Assembly: GCA_024642115.1 (NCBI GenBank)
Contig: JAHEBU010000005.1
Coordinates: forward strand, 62,001 to 126,000
Origin: Marivivens sp.
GTDB taxonomy: Bacteria > Pseudomonadota > Alphaproteobacteria > Rhodobacterales > Rhodobacteraceae
DNA: 64,000 nt
Reading direction: 5' to 3'
The translations under genes were made by a program, and so were the position numbers. Below are positions 25,064-34,556 of the stretch, in pieces (the first letter of the stretch is position 1; the number at the start of each line of letters is the position of its first letter). The notes under the pieces are model-generated. The model was given only the letters and a program-made list of their open reading frames with translations, was not told the DNA's origin and made no database searches.

Positions 25064-26044
25064 TTACAAAGGCCGGACGGTTGCCATGCCGGTATCGGCG
25101 GCGACGGTCAGCGGGTTGATCAGGGGCAGGCCGAACTGCGCTGCTTCGATTTCGAATGTATCTCCGGGTTGGGTGCGGATGCCATCGGCAAATGACAGGG
25201 TGGCGGTGCCGAACATATGCACATGCACATCGCCGGGCTGACAGAACAACCCGTATTTGAAGTGGTGATGTTCAAGGTTGGCAAACGAATGAGACATGTT
25301 CGCCTCGCCCGACAGGAACGGTTTTTCCCATATCACGTCCCCGCCCCGCCGGATCCGGCTGGTTCCCCGAATGTCATGCGGGAGGACACCAACAAGGATT
25401 TCGGGACCGAAGGCGGCGGGGCGAAGTTTTGAATGTGCCAGATACAGATAATTCACCCGTTCCATCACATGATCGGAAAATTCGTTGGCCAGCGTCCAGC
25501 CGACGCGACAGGGCTGTCCGTCTGCACCGATCAGGTAAACCCCCGCGATTTCGGGCTCTTCGCCGCTATCGTCGCAGAAACCGGGGCTGGTGAGCGGCTG
25601 GCCGGGGGCGACACAGGTGTGCCCGTTGCCCTTGTAGAACCATTCAGGCTGCACGCCGGGACCGTTGGCGGGTTTGCCGTTTTCCAGCCCCATGCGGAAC
25701 ATCTTCATGCTGTCGGAGGCGTCCGCCGCGTTGGCCTTGGCATGCATGGAATCGCGGGTGGCGGCAGAGCCGAGGTGGGTCAGCCCCGTCCCCGTCAGCA
25801 TCAAGTGCGACGGATCGGGGTGCATGATGGGATGGGTCAGGCGGCCTTCGCCAGCGAGGCGGACAAGGTCCACCGCCTCGCCCAGACCATGATCGGCGAT
25901 GACCTGCGACAGGGTCCGGTTGCTGGCCGCGGCCTCGGTCGCCAAGGCATATGTGCTGGCTGCGCCGCGGACGATGGCGGCCTCGGACCCTTCGCGGGCG
26001 ACGACGGCCACGCCGGTATTGGTCAGGATTTGCGACAAAAGCAT
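25064..26044 (-). CDS. gguC: AraD1/GguC family 2-keto-3-deoxy-L-arabonate dehydratase
   Basis: A 326-residue protein of the AraD1 family, related to fumarylacetoacetate hydrolase folds. Supporting segments are HPDPSHLMLTGTGLTHLGSA, then NGPGVQPEWFYKGNG, GEEPEIAGVYLIGADG and the histidine-rich HSFANLEHHHFKYG. In Agrobacterium the homologue GguC follows gguAB; AraD1 enzymes convert 2-keto-3-deoxy-L-arabonate to 2-oxoglutarate semialdehyde. ATG 26044 has AGTGAGG upstream and lies seven bases after the gguB stop; an upstream TTG at 26077 would overlap gguB and is less likely. Confidence 0.9.
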   Translation of the reverse strand: MLLSQILTNTGVAVVAREGSEAAIVRGAASTYALATEAAASNRTLSQVIADHGLGEAVDLVRLAGEGRLTHPIMHPDPSHLMLTGTGLTHLGSAATRDSMHAKANAADASDSMKMFRMGLENGKPANGPGVQPEWFYKGNGHTCVAPGQPLTSPGFCDDSGEEPEIAGVYLIGADGQPCRVGWTLANEFSDHVMERVNYLYLAHSKLRPAAFGPEILVGVLPHDIRGTSRIRRGGDVIWEKPFLSGEANMSHSFANLEHHHFKYGLFCQPGDVHVHMFGTATLSFADGIRTQPGDTFEIEAAQFGLPLINPLTVAADTGMATVRPL

Positions 26045-26051
26045 CAGGGCC

Positions 26052-27269
26052 TCACTTTGATTTGTTGTAGACGTCAAAGATGACAGCGGCGAGCAGCACC
26101 AGCCCTTTGATCACCTGCTGGTAGTCGATGCCGATGCCGAGGATCGACATGCCGTTGTTCATCACGCCCATGATAAAGGCGCCGATGACGGCCCCCACGA
26201 TCTTGCCCACGCCGCCCGACATGGACGCCCCACCGATGAACACGGCGGCAATGACGTCAAGTTCAAAGCTGACGCCGCCCTTGGGCGTCGCGGTGTTCAG
26301 GCGGGCGGCAAAGATCAGCCCCGCCAGCCCCGCCAGAAGGCCCATGTTGACGAAGGTGAGGAAGGTGAGCCATTCGGTCTTGATCCCCGACAGTTTGGCC
26401 GCCTTGAGGTTGCCGCCGATGGCATAGATCCGCCGGCCCAGCGTCGTGTTTTCGGTCAGGAACGCATAGACGCCGATCAGGATGCCCATCGTGATCAACA
26501 CGTTGGGCAAACCCCGGAAGGTGGACAGTTTGTAGGCAACAAAGATGATCGCCCCGCCGACGATGATGTTGCGCGCCACGAAAAAGCCGAAGGGTTCGCC
26601 TTCGATCCCGTAGCGGGCATTCTGGGTGCGCGACCGAAGGCCCATCCAGACGATCACCGCGGCGATGACGACGCCCGCGACGACAGCCAGTCCGTTCATG
26701 CGTTCAAGCCCGAACAGACCCGCCGTGAAGGGGAAGATGTCGGGGATAAAGCCGGTCGACAGGGACTGGAACGATTTGGGGAAGGGGCCCACAGACTGCC
26801 CCTCGAGCAGCCAGAGCGACAGGCCCCGGAACACCAGCATCCCCGCAAGCGTCACGATGAAGGACGGGATTTTCCAGTAGGCGACCCAATAGCCCTGTGC
26901 CGCCCCGATCAGGATGCCGACCAACAGGCAAGCGGGGATCGTGACCAGAACGGGCCAGTCCCAATCGACCATCATCACCGCGGCAAGCGCGCCGACAAAG
27001 CCTACAACTGACCCCACCGACAGGTCGATATGCCCCGCGACGATGACCAGCAGCATCCCCAGCGCCATGATGATGATATAGCTGTTTTGCAGGAACAGGT
27101 TGGTAATGTTGACGGGTTTGAGAAGGGTGCCATCGGTCATGATCTGGAAAAAGACCATGATCGCGATCAGCGCGAGCAGCATCCCGTAGTCGCGCAAATG
27201 TCCCCCCAGATAGGCAAGGATGCCGGTCTGCGGTCGTGTTGCGGCTGTAGTGGAGTCGGTTGTTGTCAT
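26052..27269 (-). CDS. gguB: Multiple sugar ABC transporter permease GguB
   Basis: A 405-residue inner-membrane permease of the ribose/xylose (RbsC/XylH) class. About ten hydrophobic segments are visible, including YGMLLALIAIMVFFQIM and IIIMALGMLLVIVAGHIDLS, the family motif GHIDLSVGSVVGFVGALAAV, and the C-terminal VIGAFIMGVMNNGMSILGIG. It follows gguA by ten bases. With ChvE and GguA it imports monosaccharides that feed the enzymes encoded downstream. Confidence 0.93.
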   Translation of the reverse strand: MTTTDSTTAATRPQTGILAYLGGHLRDYGMLLALIAIMVFFQIMTDGTLLKPVNITNLFLQNSYIIIMALGMLLVIVAGHIDLSVGSVVGFVGALAAVMMVDWDWPVLVTIPACLLVGILIGAAQGYWVAYWKIPSFIVTLAGMLVFRGLSLWLLEGQSVGPFPKSFQSLSTGFIPDIFPFTAGLFGLERMNGLAVVAGVVIAAVIVWMGLRSRTQNARYGIEGEPFGFFVARNIIVGGAIIFVAYKLSTFRGLPNVLITMGILIGVYAFLTENTTLGRRIYAIGGNLKAAKLSGIKTEWLTFLTFVNMGLLAGLAGLIFAARLNTATPKGGVSFELDVIAAVFIGGASMSGGVGKIVGAVIGAFIMGVMNNGMSILGIGIDYQQVIKGLVLLAAVIFDVYNKSK

Positions 27270-27279
27270 ATCAGCCCCC

Positions 27280-28800
27280 TCAATGGCGCAGGATCATTTC
27301 CATGATGCGTTCCTGACTGGCCTCGGCCCCCGTCAGTTCGCCCACGATCCTGCCCTCGGTCATCACGTAAATGCGGTCGCACATGCCCAGAAGTTCGGGC
27401 ATCTCGGACGAGATCATGACGACACCGCGCCCTTGGGCGGCCAGATCGTTCATGATCGAATAGATTTCAAATTTCGCGCCCACGTCGATGCCGCGGGTCG
27501 GTTCGTCCAGGATCAGCACCTGCGGATCGGTAAAGAGCCACTTGGACAGCACCACCTTTTGCTGGTTGCCGCCGGACAGGTTGACCACCTTTTGAAAGAC
27601 CGACGGCGTGCGGATGTTCATGGCGTCGCGGTAGCGTTCGGCGACCTGCTGTTCCTCGTTTGCGTTCAACACGCCGCTGGCCGACACGCCGGGCAGGTTT
27701 GCCAAAGTGATGTTGCGCACGATGGGTTCTTCGAGGATGAGGCCCAGTTCCTTGCGGTCCTCGGTCACATAGGCCAGTCCGGACTGAATGGCGCGTGGCA
27801 CGGTCGAGGTGTCGGCGTGCGTGCCGTCGATCGTCACCTGCCCGGAATGGTTGGTGCCATAGGATTTGCCAAACAGGCTCATGGCGAGTTCGGTGCGTCC
27901 GGCGCCCATCAGGCCCGCGATCCCTACAATCTCGCCCTTGCGCACGGTAAAGGCGGCGTTCTTGATCATCTGGCGGTCGGTCTGTTCGGGGTGCCAGACG
28001 CACCAGTCCGACACCTCCATCAGAACCGGCCCGATGTTAGGGGTCCGTTCGGGATAGCGGTGCGCCATGTCGCGGCCGACCATGTCGCGGATGATCCGCT
28101 CTTCTGATATTTCCTCGGTCCGGGCGTCGATGGTGCTGACGGTGGCGCCGTCGCGGATCACGGTCACGCGGTCGGCGACGCGCCTGACTTCGTTCAGTTT
28201 GTGGCTGATGATGATCGAGGTGACGCCCTGCGCCTTAAGCTCGAGCAGCAGGTCGAGCAGTTTCTGACTGTCGTTTTCCTGAAGCGCGGCGGTGGGTTCA
28301 TCTAGGATCAGCAGGCGCACGTCCTTGGCCAGCGCCTTGGCGATTTCGACCAGTTGCTGTTTGCCCACGCCAATCTTGCCCACCAAGGTCGAGGGCGCGT
28401 CGTGCAGCCCGACCTTGGCCAGCAATTCTTCGGTCCGGGCAAAGGTTTCCCGCCAATTGATCACACCGTTCGATGCGCGTTCGTTGCCCAGAAACAGGTT
28501 TTCGGCAATCGACAGCAGCGGCACCAGCGCCAGTTCCTGATGAATGATGATGACGCCCTTGGCTTCGCTGTCGGTGATGCTGCGAAACCGCGCCTCGGTC
28601 CCGGCATAATGGATGACGCCATCGTAGGAGCCGTGCGGATAGACGCCCGAAAGGACCTTCATCAGGGTCGATTTGCCCGCACCATTTTCGCCGACGAGAG
28701 CGTGAATTTCGCCCTCTTCGACTCGCAAAGTCACATTGTCGAGCGCCTTGACCCCCGGAAAGGTCTTGGTGATGCCCTGCATTTCCAGAAGCGTGGTCAT
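27280..28800 (-). CDS. gguA: Multiple sugar ABC transporter ATPase GguA
   Basis: A 506-residue double ATPase of the RbsA/XylG type. The first cassette has Walker [17 protein letters not shown], the signature region [13 protein letters not shown] and Walker [13 protein letters not shown]. The second has a degenerate P-loop ([17 protein letters not shown]), [15 protein letters not shown] and [17 protein letters not shown], as usual for this class. It sits between chvE and gguB. Confidence 0.94.
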   Translation of the reverse strand: MTTLLEMQGITKTFPGVKALDNVTLRVEEGEIHALVGENGAGKSTLMKVLSGVYPHGSYDGVIHYAGTEARFRSITDSEAKGVIIIHQELALVPLLSIAENLFLGNERASNGVINWRETFARTEELLAKVGLHDAPSTLVGKIGVGKQQLVEIAKALAKDVRLLILDEPTAALQENDSQKLLDLLLELKAQGVTSIIISHKLNEVRRVADRVTVIRDGATVSTIDARTEEISEERIIRDMVGRDMAHRYPERTPNIGPVLMEVSDWCVWHPEQTDRQMIKNAAFTVRKGEIVGIAGLMGAGRTELAMSLFGKSYGTNHSGQVTIDGTHADTSTVPRAIQSGLAYVTEDRKELGLILEEPIVRNITLANLPGVSASGVLNANEEQQVAERYRDAMNIRTPSVFQKVVNLSGGNQQKVVLSKWLFTDPQVLILDEPTRGIDVGAKFEIYSIMNDLAAQGRGVVMISSEMPELLGMCDRIYVMTEGRIVGELTGAEASQERIMEMILRH

Positions 28801-28863
28801 GATGGTCCGCCTAGTGTGCCCTTTGCCAGAAAGACCGGCAAAGGGCCTGATCCGTATCTGATG

Positions 28864-29931
28864 TTACTTCAGCTGGTCGGCGGTGTAGTAGCCCGAACCG
28901 ACAAGGATCGCTTCGTAGTTGGTCGCATCCACCGGCTGGCTTTCCAGCAGGTAGGACGGGACAACCTTGACGCCGTTGTCGTAGGTCGTGGTGTCGTTGA
29001 TTTCGGGTTCGCCACCCGACAGGATCGCATCGACCATCTTGACGGTCACGCCGGCGAGGTTGCGCGTGTCCTTGAAGATCGACGAATACTGTTCGCCCGC
29101 AATGATCGACTTGATCGAGGGGACTTCGCAGTCCTGACCGGTGACGATCGGCATCGGCAGATCGCCCGAGCCATAGCCCACGCCCTTGAGCGAGGACAGG
29201 ATGCCGATGGACAGACCGTCATAGGGGGACAATGCGCCGTTGAGCTTGGCATCGGTGTAGTTGGCCGACAGCAGGTTATCCATGCGCGATTGAGCAACGG
29301 CGCCGTCCCAACGCAGGGTGCCGACGACGTCCATTCCCATCTGGCCCGACGGCACGGCAATGTCGCCTGCGTCGATCATCGGTTGCAGGACCGACATCGC
29401 GCCGTTGTAGAAGAAGAAGGCGTTGTTGTCATCCGGCGAGCCGCCGAACAGTTCGACGTTCCACGGCTTTACATCGGGGAACCGCTCTTTCAGACCGGCG
29501 ACCAGCGAATTGGCCTGCTGCACGCCCACCTTGAAGTTGTCGAAGGTGGCATAATAGTCGACGTTGCCGGATTCGCGGATCAGGCGGTCGTAGGCGATGA
29601 CCTTGATCCCCGCAGCGGCGGCGTTTTCCAGCGCGTTCGACAGGGTCGTGCCGTCGATGGCGGCGATGACCAGAACGTTGACGCCTTTGGTGATCATGTT
29701 CTCGATCTGGGCGAGCTGGTTGGGAATGTCGTCTTCGGCATACTGAAGATCGGTGTCGTAGCCAGCGGCGGTGAACTGATCGACCATCGAATTGCCGTCC
29801 GAAATCCACCGGGCCGACGATTTGGTGGGCATGGCGATGCCGATGGTGCCCTTGGACTGGGCAAAGGCGGGGCCGCCGAACAGGGCCGCAGCCGCCGTCA
29901 GCTTGAGAAGCGAGCGCTTCGTAAGTTCCAT
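28864..29931 (-). CDS. chvE: Multiple sugar-binding periplasmic protein ChvE
   Basis: A 355-residue sugar-binding protein with a signal peptide ([20 protein letters not shown], then PAFAQS). The periplasmic binding fold shows [39 protein letters not shown] and [20 protein letters not shown], matching ChvE/XylF/MglB-like proteins. ATG 29931 is preceded by GGAGGATTAAAA. In Agrobacterium ChvE binds galactose, arabinose, glucose and others for uptake. It is the first gene of the operon, divergent from the LysR gene. Confidence 0.93.
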   Translation of the reverse strand: MELTKRSLLKLTAAAALFGGPAFAQSKGTIGIAMPTKSSARWISDGNSMVDQFTAAGYDTDLQYAEDDIPNQLAQIENMITKGVNVLVIAAIDGTTLSNALENAAAAGIKVIAYDRLIRESGNVDYYATFDNFKVGVQQANSLVAGLKERFPDVKPWNVELFGGSPDDNNAFFFYNGAMSVLQPMIDAGDIAVPSGQMGMDVVGTLRWDGAVAQSRMDNLLSANYTDAKLNGALSPYDGLSIGILSSLKGVGYGSGDLPMPIVTGQDCEVPSIKSIIAGEQYSSIFKDTRNLAGVTVKMVDAILSGGEPEINDTTTYDNGVKVVPSYLLESQPVDATNYEAILVGSGYYTADQLK

Positions 29932-30061
29932 TTTTAATCCTCCCAGAGCCCCCCTCCCCGGGGTGGCCGTGCAGCAGGCGAGGCCTGCGTTTCCGTTGCG
30001 CCGCTTTTTTCGGCACGACGCGACCATGCTGCTGCTTCACATAACAGTCAAATCACTTTAA

Positions 30062-30091
30062 GGCATTATTAGATAGCAGAATTGGTATGCC
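30062..30091. promoter_or_regulatory. Candidate LysR-type operator between chvE and its regulator
   Basis: An inverted repeat GGCAT-N20-ATGCC ends directly before the LysR gene start, in the 160-base divergent region. The spacing is longer than a typical T-N11-A box, so this is only a candidate for autoregulation or sugar-responsive control of chvE. Confidence 0.25.
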
Positions 30092-31027
30092 ATGATCGAA
30101 ACCGGTACATTGATCCGCAGGGGTCTGAAGCTGAGCCATCTGCGGCTGGTCGCGGCCCTTGCCGAGACGGGGCAGGTGGGTGCTGCCGCTGATTATCTGG
30201 GGATGACCCAGCCAGCCGCCTCGCGCCTATTGGGCGAGGTGGAGCAGATTTGTCAGGAGCCGATTCACGAACGGAGTGGCCGGGGCGTCCGGCTGACAGC
30301 GCAGGGACAGGCGCTGGCCCGTCGTGCGGCGCGCGTGCTGCTGGAGTTGGACGGTGCTGACCGCGATATCCGCGAGGTGTCGGACGGCATGGTGGGTCAT
30401 GTGCGAATTGGCGCCGTGACCGGCCCCGCGCTGGACTATGTCCTGCCCGCCGTCCGGGCTGCCCGGCTAGAGTTGCCTGATGTGACGGTCGAGGTCGAGG
30501 TGGGGCCAAGCGATCTGTTGGCTGATCTTCTGGTTTCGGGGCGGATCGACTTTTCCGTATCGCGGGTGCCGGACGGGATGCAGCCGGAACTGGTCGCCGC
30601 GCACATCCTGGCCCCGGAACCGGTGTCGCTGGTCGTGCGGGCCGGGCATCGTCTGTTGGGAATGGCGGACATCACCCCAGCCGACCTGATGGATCATGAC
30701 TGGGTCATGCCCGGACCCGGAGCGATCCTGCGCCGGTCGGTCGAACGGCGGTTGACCGACCTTGGCCTCCCATTGCCCCGCGTGCGCCTTGCCACGTCAT
30801 CGTTTCTGCTGACGCTGTCGCTGATCCAGCAATCGAATGCCATCGCCCCCCTCGCCCGTGCCGTCGCCCGTCAATTCGCCGGGAGTGAACGGGCGCAGGC
30901 GCGAATCCTGCCCATTGATCTGGGGTTCGAGGTGCCGTCGTTCAGCCTGCTCACACTTGCCGGGTCGCACCTTACCCCGGCGGCCGAGCGGTTGCGCGGT
31001 CTGGTCCTGCTTCAACATCGTCCATGA
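30092..31027 (+). CDS. gbpR: LysR-family regulator, GbpR-like
   Basis: A 311-residue LysR transcription factor. The N-terminal winged helix shows LSHLRLVAALAETGQVGAAA and YLGMTQPAASRLLGEVEQI; the effector domain begins near MVGHVRIGAVTGPALDYVLP. Its divergent placement next to chvE-gguABC matches Agrobacterium gbpR, which regulates chvE in response to sugars. The last 56 bases of the gene overlap, on the opposite strand, the end of the ABC ATPase gene behind it, an unusually long tail-to-tail overlap. Confidence 0.87.
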   Translation: MIETGTLIRRGLKLSHLRLVAALAETGQVGAAADYLGMTQPAASRLLGEVEQICQEPIHERSGRGVRLTAQGQALARRAARVLLELDGADRDIREVSDGMVGHVRIGAVTGPALDYVLPAVRAARLELPDVTVEVEVGPSDLLADLLVSGRIDFSVSRVPDGMQPELVAAHILAPEPVSLVVRAGHRLLGMADITPADLMDHDWVMPGPGAILRRSVERRLTDLGLPLPRVRLATSSFLLTLSLIQQSNAIAPLARAVARQFAGSERAQARILPIDLGFEVPSFSLLTLAGSHLTPAAERLRGLVLLQHRP

Positions 31028-31649
31028 GAAACACGTCGCCGCCCGCCGCGTCGCGGTCCATCGCGTCATGAGTGACCAAAAGAACCGGAAGCGCCCGTGC
31101 CTTGGCCTGCGCAAAGACCATATCGCGGACCTGAACCCTGAGTTCCGCATCGAGGCGCGAAAAGGGTTCATCGAGGAGTAGCGCGCAAGGTTCGGACAGC
31201 AGCATACGCATCAGCGCCACCCGCGCCTTTTGCCCGCCGGACAGGGTCGCGGGGTCGCGGTCCGCAAAACCATCCAGCCCAACCTCGGCCAGCGCCGCAT
31301 CGACGCGGGCGGCCCGTTCCGCCCGACTGCCACCGGGACGCAGACCAAAGGCGAGGTTTGCCCCGACCGACATGTGCGGGAACAGCAGATCGTCCTGAAA
31401 CAGGATACCCAGTCGTCGTCGGTAGGGCGCTGCATGGGTGATGTCATGCCCATCCAGCCAGACTTGCCCCGATGCCCGGAAATCGGTCGACAGCGTTCCC
31501 GTCAGGTAAGCCAGCAGCGTGGATTTGCCCGATCCCGACGGCCCCATGATTGTGAGCACGTCGCCCGGCCCGATCTGGCGGTTGATCGAAATCAGCGTTC
31601 GGTCGCCCTTGGCAATCGTGACCCCGCGAAGGTCGAGCCCCTTATCCAT
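30972..31649 (-). CDS. ynjD: ABC transporter ATP-binding protein, YnjD-like
   Basis: A 225-residue ATPase. Walker A is MGPSGSGKSTLLAYLTG, the Q-loop LFQDDLLFPHMSV, the signature LSGGQKARVALMRML, Walker B LLLDEPFSRLDAE and the switch VTHDAMDRD. Size and context match E. coli YnjD. ATG 31649 overlaps the permease stop by 8 bases (ATGGATAA). The 3' end overlaps the convergent LysR gene by 56 bases. The transported substrate of Ynj systems is not established. Confidence 0.85.
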   Translation of the reverse strand: MDKGLDLRGVTIAKGDRTLISINRQIGPGDVLTIMGPSGSGKSTLLAYLTGTLSTDFRASGQVWLDGHDITHAAPYRRRLGILFQDDLLFPHMSVGANLAFGLRPGGSRAERAARVDAALAEVGLDGFADRDPATLSGGQKARVALMRMLLSEPCALLLDEPFSRLDAELRVQVRDMVFAQAKARALPVLLVTHDAMDRDAAGGDVFLMDDVEAGPDRATARPPG

Positions 31650-33336
31650 GCCTGAGCCCCCTGCGATTGCGCCACACCAGCGCTGGCACCAGCAGCGCCA
31701 GTGCAAACGGGATCAGTGCCGCCCCGGTCTGCATCAGACCATAGACGGCGATGGCCCGCCTGTCCCCCCCCGAGGCGAGCGCCACCGCCTCGGTCGTCAG
31801 CGTCGCCACCCGCCCGCCGCCGATCAGCAGCGTTGGCAGATATTGCCCGACCGATACGGCTATACCGACCGCCACGGCTGTCAGAACCGGGCGCAGCAGC
31901 ATCGGTAGCCGGACCGCCCAGAGGACCCGGTCCGGCCCCGCCCCAAGCGCCGCCGCAATCACCCCCATCTTTGCGTCCCAGGCCCGGAACGGGTCCCCGA
32001 GAGACAGAAATACATAGGGAAGGACAAAGACGACATGTGCGAGGATGACCGCCCCCTGCCCGGACGTGACCCCAAAGCCCAGCATCAATGTCTGAAGTCC
32101 CGGCAAGAACGCGGTCTGCGGGATGACCAGCGGTAGATACAGCAGCCATAAACCCCGCGACCCGATCCGCAGACCGTGCCTGTACTCGGCCTCTAGGCAA
32201 CCCAGCGCGAGGACGAGCGAGATGATAGTTGCCGCGCTGGCGATGAGCGCAGTTTCCGTCAGAGCCTGTGCAATGCCGGCACTGTGCCGGGTCCAGTTGG
32301 TCAATGTCAGCTCGGCGGGCAAAAGGTCGGGGAACCCCCAAAACCCGGCGAATGACCAGACCGCGAGCACCACCAAACCGCCCAAAATGGCGAGGGCCGA
32401 GATGCCCCCCAACACAAGGCCAAAGCTGCGCCCGACAAGATCGTAGCGCCCCCTTTTCCCATGGTAGAGCCACATTGACCCAAAATAGCCGACCGCCGCC
32501 TCGCCCATGCGCCACAGCCCCAGCGCCATGACGACAAGACCGAACTGCACCAGCGCCCCGGCCGCCGCCCGCAGCCGCAGCGCAAGGTCGGGGTCCCCCA
32601 TCCATCGCACGATCAGGACGGATAAGGGGGCGGGTGTGCTGGGGCCAAGGATAATGGCCACGTCAACCACCGACATGGCATAGGCTAGCACCACATAGAC
32701 CGGCAACCGGATCTGCGGATAGACGCGCGGCAGCACCGTCTTGATCCATCCGCTGACGCGTCCGTATCCCAGCGCCTGAGCCACGGCCATGCTGCGGATT
32801 GCGTCGGTTTGACCGACAGCCGCCAGGGTCATCAGCAGCAGGAACGGCATTTCCTTGAGCGTCAGGCCCGCCACCATGCACAGCCCCCACGGGTCCTGAA
32901 CGATGAGCCAGTCCGGCGGGCGGCCCCAACCCGTGGCCCACGGCGACAGCAGCCGGGCTATCCAGCCTGAAGGCGCGATCAGAAAGGCCAGCCCAAACGC
33001 CGCCGCCGCGTGGGGGACGGCCAGAAACGGGGACAGCAGACGCTCGAGCAGACGGAATGATCGGGTTCCGGACCAACCCGCAAAAATCAGGATGACGATG
33101 CCCAGCGACAACAGGGCCGACAGCAGGCCCGTGGTCACCGACAGCCGAATCGACTGCCAGATCCCCGGCGTTGCGAACACCATGCGGAACGGGTCAAGGC
33201 TGGGCCCATGCAAACCGGCCGCCGACAGTTGCCCAAAGGCAGGCAGGATCGTCCCCCAAAGCCCCGCCAGAACTGGCCCCAGCATCAGGACCAGCGTCGC
33301 CATCGGCACAAAGGGAAGAAGGCGGCGCCTGTTCAT
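31642..33336 (-). CDS. ynjC: ABC transporter permease, YnjC-like (double-length)
   Basis: A 564-residue inner-membrane permease with two fused permease halves and about twelve hydrophobic segments (for example FVPMATLVLMLGPVLAGLWG and LLYLPLVIPQTAFLPGLQTL). Each half carries an EAA-type loop (MAVAQALGYGRVSGWIKTVL and ALGAGPDRVLWAVRLPMLLR). E. coli YnjC has the same duplicated architecture. I use ATG 33336 (MNRRRLLPF), 20 bases after the binding-protein gene; an in-frame start at 33387 would overlap that gene. Confidence 0.87.
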   Translation of the reverse strand: MNRRRLLPFVPMATLVLMLGPVLAGLWGTILPAFGQLSAAGLHGPSLDPFRMVFATPGIWQSIRLSVTTGLLSALLSLGIVILIFAGWSGTRSFRLLERLLSPFLAVPHAAAAFGLAFLIAPSGWIARLLSPWATGWGRPPDWLIVQDPWGLCMVAGLTLKEMPFLLLMTLAAVGQTDAIRSMAVAQALGYGRVSGWIKTVLPRVYPQIRLPVYVVLAYAMSVVDVAIILGPSTPAPLSVLIVRWMGDPDLALRLRAAAGALVQFGLVVMALGLWRMGEAAVGYFGSMWLYHGKRGRYDLVGRSFGLVLGGISALAILGGLVVLAVWSFAGFWGFPDLLPAELTLTNWTRHSAGIAQALTETALIASAATIISLVLALGCLEAEYRHGLRIGSRGLWLLYLPLVIPQTAFLPGLQTLMLGFGVTSGQGAVILAHVVFVLPYVFLSLGDPFRAWDAKMGVIAAALGAGPDRVLWAVRLPMLLRPVLTAVAVGIAVSVGQYLPTLLIGGGRVATLTTEAVALASGGDRRAIAVYGLMQTGAALIPFALALLVPALVWRNRRGLRHG

Positions 33337-33356
33337 TCGCTGCGCCGCCGATTGCC

Positions 33357-34556
33357 CTACTGCGCCACGCCGTAGCGCTTTGCCCAATCCTCGGCGATGC
33401 GGGTCATCCAGCTGGGATGGGGTTCGGCCTGAACAGAGCCTAGTTGGTCCGGCGTCAAGGTCGCGATCCCAAGGTCAAGCGAGTCAAAAGCTGCGCGGTC
33501 CGGGGCCGACAGTTTGTCCATTGCCAGTACCGTGCCATAGCCAAGGATATTTGGATCCTGCGCGCGTGCCTGCGACGCGGGCGACAGCAAGAAGTTGGCC
33601 ACGACCATCGCCCCCGCCTTGGCCCCGGAATTATAGGGAATTGCCACGAACGACGCGTTGCCGATCGTTCCTTTGTCCAGAACAAAGGTCCGCACGGTAT
33701 CGGGCAACTGGTTGTTGGCGATGGCCGCCGTCGCTTCGCCGGGGCTAAAGGAAATTGCCAGATCGACTTCGCCATCGGCAATCAGTTGCAGCTGGGCGGG
33801 ACCCGTGGCGGGATACGCCTTGCCCTGACGCCACAGGGTCGGGGTGAGCTTGTCAAGGTAGGCCCAAAGCGGCGCCGTAACCGCATCATAGTTTGCGTCG
33901 GAGGCAGGTTCGGACAGGACGGTCGGATCGGGCAACAGATCGACCAGAGCCTGTTTGAGGAATGTTGTCCCCAGAAAATCCGGCGGCTGCGGATAGGTGA
34001 ACCGACCCGGATGGGCGACCGACAAGTCAAGCAGGGCGGTCATCGACCCCAAAGGCGTGTCCAGCCTGGCGGTGTCGTACATGAATACCACCTGCGCCAT
34101 CGCCCAGGGACTTTCATACCCCTCGACGGGTACAGTAAAATCGGTCTGAACTGTCTTGCCTTCAGTGTCTACGAAGGCCCAATTTGGCAATTGTTCGGCA
34201 AAGGGGCCAAACAGCAGACCGGCCTCTTTCATCGAGGCGAAGTTCGCCCCGTTTATCCAGATCATGTCGATCGCGCCTTTGTCGTTCTGGCCCGCCTGCT
34301 TTTCGCTCAGCACCCGTGTCACCGCATCAGCGGTATCGGTCAGTTTGACATGTTCGAGGGTCACGCCGTAGTCGGCCATGACCTGTTCGCCCACCCAGGC
34401 GATGAAATCATTGGTCGTGGTCGACCCGCCCCAGGCATCCCAATAGACGGTCTGCCCCCTGGCCTCGGCCAGAACAGAATCCCAATCGGCAGGTTTGGGA
34501 TCGGCAAGGGCTGACAGGGGGGCCAGCAAGGCGGCCAGCAAGGCAAGACGTTTCAT
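33357..34556 (-). CDS. ynjB: ABC transporter substrate-binding protein, YnjB-like
   Basis: A 399-residue periplasmic binding protein with an N-terminal signal peptide (MKRLALLAALLAPLSALADP). The YnjB-family pattern is clear: GQTVYWDAWGGSTTTNDFIA, IDMIWINGANFASMKEAGLL, EGYESPWAMAQVVFMYDTAR and FTYPQPPDFLGTTFLKQAL. It would deliver an unknown ligand to the YnjC-like permease. Its start overlaps the stop of the phosphatidyltransferase gene by four bases, so these genes are translationally coupled. Confidence 0.88.
   Translation of the reverse strand: MKRLALLAALLAPLSALADPKPADWDSVLAEARGQTVYWDAWGGSTTTNDFIAWVGEQVMADYGVTLEHVKLTDTADAVTRVLSEKQAGQNDKGAIDMIWINGANFASMKEAGLLFGPFAEQLPNWAFVDTEGKTVQTDFTVPVEGYESPWAMAQVVFMYDTARLDTPLGSMTALLDLSVAHPGRFTYPQPPDFLGTTFLKQALVDLLPDPTVLSEPASDANYDAVTAPLWAYLDKLTPTLWRQGKAYPATGPAQLQLIADGEVDLAISFSPGEATAAIANNQLPDTVRTFVLDKGTIGNASFVAIPYNSGAKAGAMVVANFLLSPASQARAQDPNILGYGTVLAMDKLSAPDRAAFDSLDLGIATLTPDQLGSVQAEPHPSWMTRIAEDWAKRYGVAQ

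Noticed and set aside
23303-25195. Long plus-strand open frame opposite the dehydratase
   Set aside because: Same reason; the minus-strand IlvD/Edd protein is complete with its cysteine motifs.
26042-26077. Longer TTG start for the AraD1/GguC gene
   Set aside because: ATG 26044 has a clear AGTGAGG upstream and avoids overlap with gguB.
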